Origin: CAUZIZ01 sp965219005
GTDB lineage: Bacteria > Acidobacteriota > UBA6911 > RPQK01 > JAJDTT01
Length of the DNA: 64,000 bases
Direction: 5' to 3'
Assembly (NCBI GenBank): GCA_965219005.1
Contig: CBDCMS010000004.1
Coordinates: 2,666,001 to 2,730,000, forward strand
The translations under genes were made by a program, and so were the position numbers. Positions within the stretch are counted from its first letter, which is position 1. Each line of letters starts with the position of its first letter. Under the pieces are notes generated by a model that did not search any database, was not told where the DNA came from, and saw nothing but the letters and a program-made list of their open reading frames with translations. Below, piece by piece: positions 62,023-64,000 of the stretch.

Positions 62023-62063
62023 CCCAGGCCTCCCCCAGCAGACAGAATAGAGGTTCTTAGGTA

Positions 62064-63686
62064 ATGGCTCCTCTCTACTATGGCAACCAGGAGCTGGAGT
62101 TGTCCGCGGGCCAGACTATCTTCGACTACGCCGACAGCCTTCAGGTCCGCGTCCCCACCTCTTGTCGCCGCAGTGGTGAATGTCACGAGTGCATCGTCGA
62201 GATCTGCCGGGGCATGGAAGCACTGAGCGATCCCTCGGAGGCGGAGAAGTTCCTGAGGGACAACTATCGACTCGCCTGCCAGGCTCGGGTCATCGATAGT
62301 AGCGCCGCTATTGACTTCTCGCTGCTACGACGTCAGCCCAAGATCCTTCAGCACTCCGTGCGGCGCAACGTGCCTCTCGACCCCCTGACAACCCGTCACG
62401 ATGGCGGAATCTGGTTCCTGGACAAACGGATTGACGATTCTCGAGCAAACATATATGGCCTGGCAGTCGACCTGGGTACGACGACGATCGTTTTCAACCT
62501 GGTCGATCTTGAAGATGGTCGAGTCGTACATACCAGCTCCTTCGAAAACCCACAGAGATTCGGCGGCAGCGACATCATGCATCGGATCTCCTACGATGGC
62601 GGAGAATTCAAGGGAGAGCTGCACCAGGCGGTGATCGCGGGCTTGAACTACGAGATTCGTGACATGTGTCAGCGGATCCGAGTACCGCGCAAGCAGATCT
62701 ATGAAGTGGTGGTCGTGGGAAACGCGGCAATGCGCGATATCTTCTTTGGTTTTGATGTCCAGTCCATCGGGGAGAGGCCCTATCAGTCCCTGACCCAGCT
62801 AGAGATGACAGAGGGCGAGCGGGCAACTACGGTGCTGAACTTCAAAGCCGGCGATCTCGGCTTGAACGTTTTTCCGGGCGCCAACGTTTACGGGGGGCCG
62901 CTAATCGGTTGCCACGTAGGCGCCGACATCGCTGCCGACCTGCTAGCGATCGAAATGGATCAAGAGGAAGCAGTCGTCATGATGGTCGACGTTGGAACCA
63001 ATACGGAGGTCGTCCTGGGAAACCGTCACAGAATGCTGGCCGCTTCCTGCCCGGCGGGTCCCGCCTTCGAAGGAGGGGAAGTTCTTTACGGCATGCCGGG
63101 CTACGAGGGCGCCGTTGAGTCGGTGGAACTGGAAGACGGCCAGGCCCGTTGGCACACCATTGGGGAACTAGAACCCCAGGGCATCTGTGGATCCGGCCTG
63201 ATCGATCTCCTGGCGGAACTGCGCCGCAGCCAAGGGATGAACCACCTAGGTGTGCTGAACGATGGGAGCAGGGAATTCTTCTTCGTGCCTGAGAGAGGAA
63301 TGTCCCTTTCCCGAGCCGACATCAGCGCCCTGGCCCAGGCCAAGGCTGCCAACTATAGCGGCCAATGGATTCTACTTCGCCGCCTGGGTGTACCGGTCGA
63401 GCAATTGCACAAGCTTTACCTTGCGGGCGGCTTTGCCAACTACATCAAAGTTGAGAACGCGGTAGCCATTGGCTTCATTCCGGACCTGCCTTTGGAACGG
63501 ATTGAAAAAGTGGGTAATGCGTCGCTAGAGGGTGCCACCCTGATGCTACTTTCCGCCAAGATGCGGGGTACGATCGAAGAGATGATGTCCAAGATCGAAC
63601 ACGTCGAGTTGGAAACGACCAGCGACTTCTTCGAAATCTTCGTGGAAGGCTGCATGTTCCAGCCCATGGAACCCCCAGCTGTCTAG
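62064..63686 (+). CDS. RACo-type corrinoid reactivation ATPase (ferredoxin plus ASKHA)
   Basis: 540 residues. An N-terminal 2Fe-2S ferredoxin-like domain (1-95) has Cys34, Cys40, Cys43 and Cys72 (CRRSGECHEC...C), with the usual CGGxGxC glycines replaced by RRS. Then comes the DUF4445/ASKHA part: GLAVDLGTTTIVFNLVDL (phosphate 1), VVVVGNAAMRDIF, MVDVGTNTEVVLGN (phosphate 2), CGSGLIDLLAEL and LYLAGGFANYI (adenosine). RACo proteins use ATP to reduce Co(II) in corrinoid proteins back to the active Co(I) state. Its presence implies an O2-sensitive corrinoid protein in regular use. Confidence 0.93.
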   Translation: MAPLYYGNQELELSAGQTIFDYADSLQVRVPTSCRRSGECHECIVEICRGMEALSDPSEAEKFLRDNYRLACQARVIDSSAAIDFSLLRRQPKILQHSVRRNVPLDPLTTRHDGGIWFLDKRIDDSRANIYGLAVDLGTTTIVFNLVDLEDGRVVHTSSFENPQRFGGSDIMHRISYDGGEFKGELHQAVIAGLNYEIRDMCQRIRVPRKQIYEVVVVGNAAMRDIFFGFDVQSIGERPYQSLTQLEMTEGERATTVLNFKAGDLGLNVFPGANVYGGPLIGCHVGADIAADLLAIEMDQEEAVVMMVDVGTNTEVVLGNRHRMLAASCPAGPAFEGGEVLYGMPGYEGAVESVELEDGQARWHTIGELEPQGICGSGLIDLLAELRRSQGMNHLGVLNDGSREFFFVPERGMSLSRADISALAQAKAANYSGQWILLRRLGVPVEQLHKLYLAGGFANYIKVENAVAIGFIPDLPLERIEKVGNASLEGATLMLLSAKMRGTIEEMMSKIEHVELETTSDFFEIFVEGCMFQPMEPPAV

Positions 63687-63772
63687 CGGCTTAGGATCTG
63701 TCAGGGAATAACCGATGCACTTTGCTGGGGTCCCCAGGCTCGCTGGCTAGGCAGGAGCGACGCGCATACACT

Positions 63773-63806
63773 TTGTTATTCTGCCTGGATTGTTATTCTG
63801 CCTGGA
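63773..63806 (+). repeat. 17-bp tandem duplication in the leader of the last gene
   Basis: TTGTTATTCTGCCTGGA occurs twice head to tail (63773-63789 and 63790-63806), ending 15 bases before the TTG start at 63821. Just upstream, GCTGGGGTCCCCAGGC (about 63724) is a perfect small palindrome. The duplication doubles any control element in the leader. Confidence 0.7.
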
Positions 63807-63820
63807 GAGGAGACGGTTTC

Positions 63821-64000
63821 TTGAGCTGGATTCAACGCTATCCCCATCTGCTGGAGCTAACCTATGCCGCGGCAGACAGGTTCCTACGACCCTTCTGTGG
63901 CTGGTTGAAGCGCGGAGGCTGGGTGGAGCGCCTGCTGATTCGAACTGAGAGCCTGACGAAGGGATCCCTCTTCGACTGCCGGATGTGCGGGCAGTGTGTC
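63821..64000 (+). CDS. MTHFR C-terminal-domain protein, 5' end (partial)
   Basis: Sixty codons are visible and run off the right edge. The start is a TTG with GGAGAGGAG eight bases upstream; no ATG or GTG in frame fits. The sequence reads WIQRYPHLLELTYAAADRFL, then GWLKRGGWVERLLIR and DCRMCGQCV, the typical start of the zinc-binding methylenetetrahydrofolate reductase C-terminal-type protein (DUF5981-like) that partners MetF in corrinoid and Wood-Ljungdahl-like clusters. It links the methyltransferase genes to electron transfer at methylene-THF. Confidence 0.8.
   Translation, partial: MSWIQRYPHLLELTYAAADRFLRPFCGWLKRGGWVERLLIRTESLTKGSLFDCRMCGQCV

Noticed and set aside
57792..63686. Heme biosynthesis reading of the cluster from the UroD-like gene
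   Set aside because: The UroD-like protein carries the H-x-C...C zinc set of corrinoid methyltransferases, and every neighbour is a methyl-transfer gene rather than a tetrapyrrole gene.

Overview
The window looks like a chromosomal contig from an Acidobacteriota-type bacterium; a planctomycete-like relative is the main alternative. Supporting signs are a secreted planctomycete-type cytochrome c protein (PSCyt1/DUF1549/DUF1553), many twin-arginine lipoproteins, exported beta-propellers, an ECF42 sigma factor with its YCII partner, and kinases opening with the MIGxTISHYKI signature. No rRNA, CRISPR array or phage structural gene was seen.

Layout. 1-23 kb is an accessory block of exported proteins: a cytochrome/SDR pair, four glycosidase-like five-bladed propellers, two BNR/sialidase-type proteins, an NHL propeller, a tandem pair of TAT-exported paralogs of unknown function, a creatininase-family enzyme, and an ECF42/YCII pair separated by a MITE. 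23-42.5 kb is genomic rubble: two tandem IS4-type copies (the second riddled with microdeletions), IS1182, IS110 and IS30 elements, two truncated Ser/Thr kinases (one fused to esterase sequence), a truncated subtilase next to an intact one with SILWSD repeats, a DUF11 giant exported protein, and several palindromic repeats. 42.8-47.8 kb is a small integrative element (coiled-coil protein, DUF5659, DUF927 ATPase, HTH, tyrosine integrase) ending at tRNA-Arg(ACG). 48-56.4 kb is mostly core or housekeeping: amidohydrolase, SYLF lipid-binding protein, NAD synthetase, phosphotriesterase-like protein, rarA, TrmH-type methylase and TsaC, followed by a frameshifted xdhC.

57.8-64 kb is the most coherent pathway. 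It is a run of same-strand genes for corrinoid-dependent methyl transfer: an unknown protein with two CGHxH motifs, a UroD/MtaA-like methyltransferase, a pterin-binding methyltransferase, a B12-binding corrinoid protein, a small Cys-rich protein, a RACo-type reactivase with an N-terminal ferredoxin domain, and the start of an MTHFR C-terminal-domain protein running off the edge. Together they would move a methyl group from an unidentified donor via cobalamin to tetrahydrofolate and feed a methylene-THF reductase module. No dedicated MtaB/MttB-type substrate methyltransferase is seen here, so the substrate is unknown.

Intergenic DNA carries several families of short dispersed repeats shared between the two ends of the window. 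All functional statements rest on motif and family recognition by eye; no database search was run.
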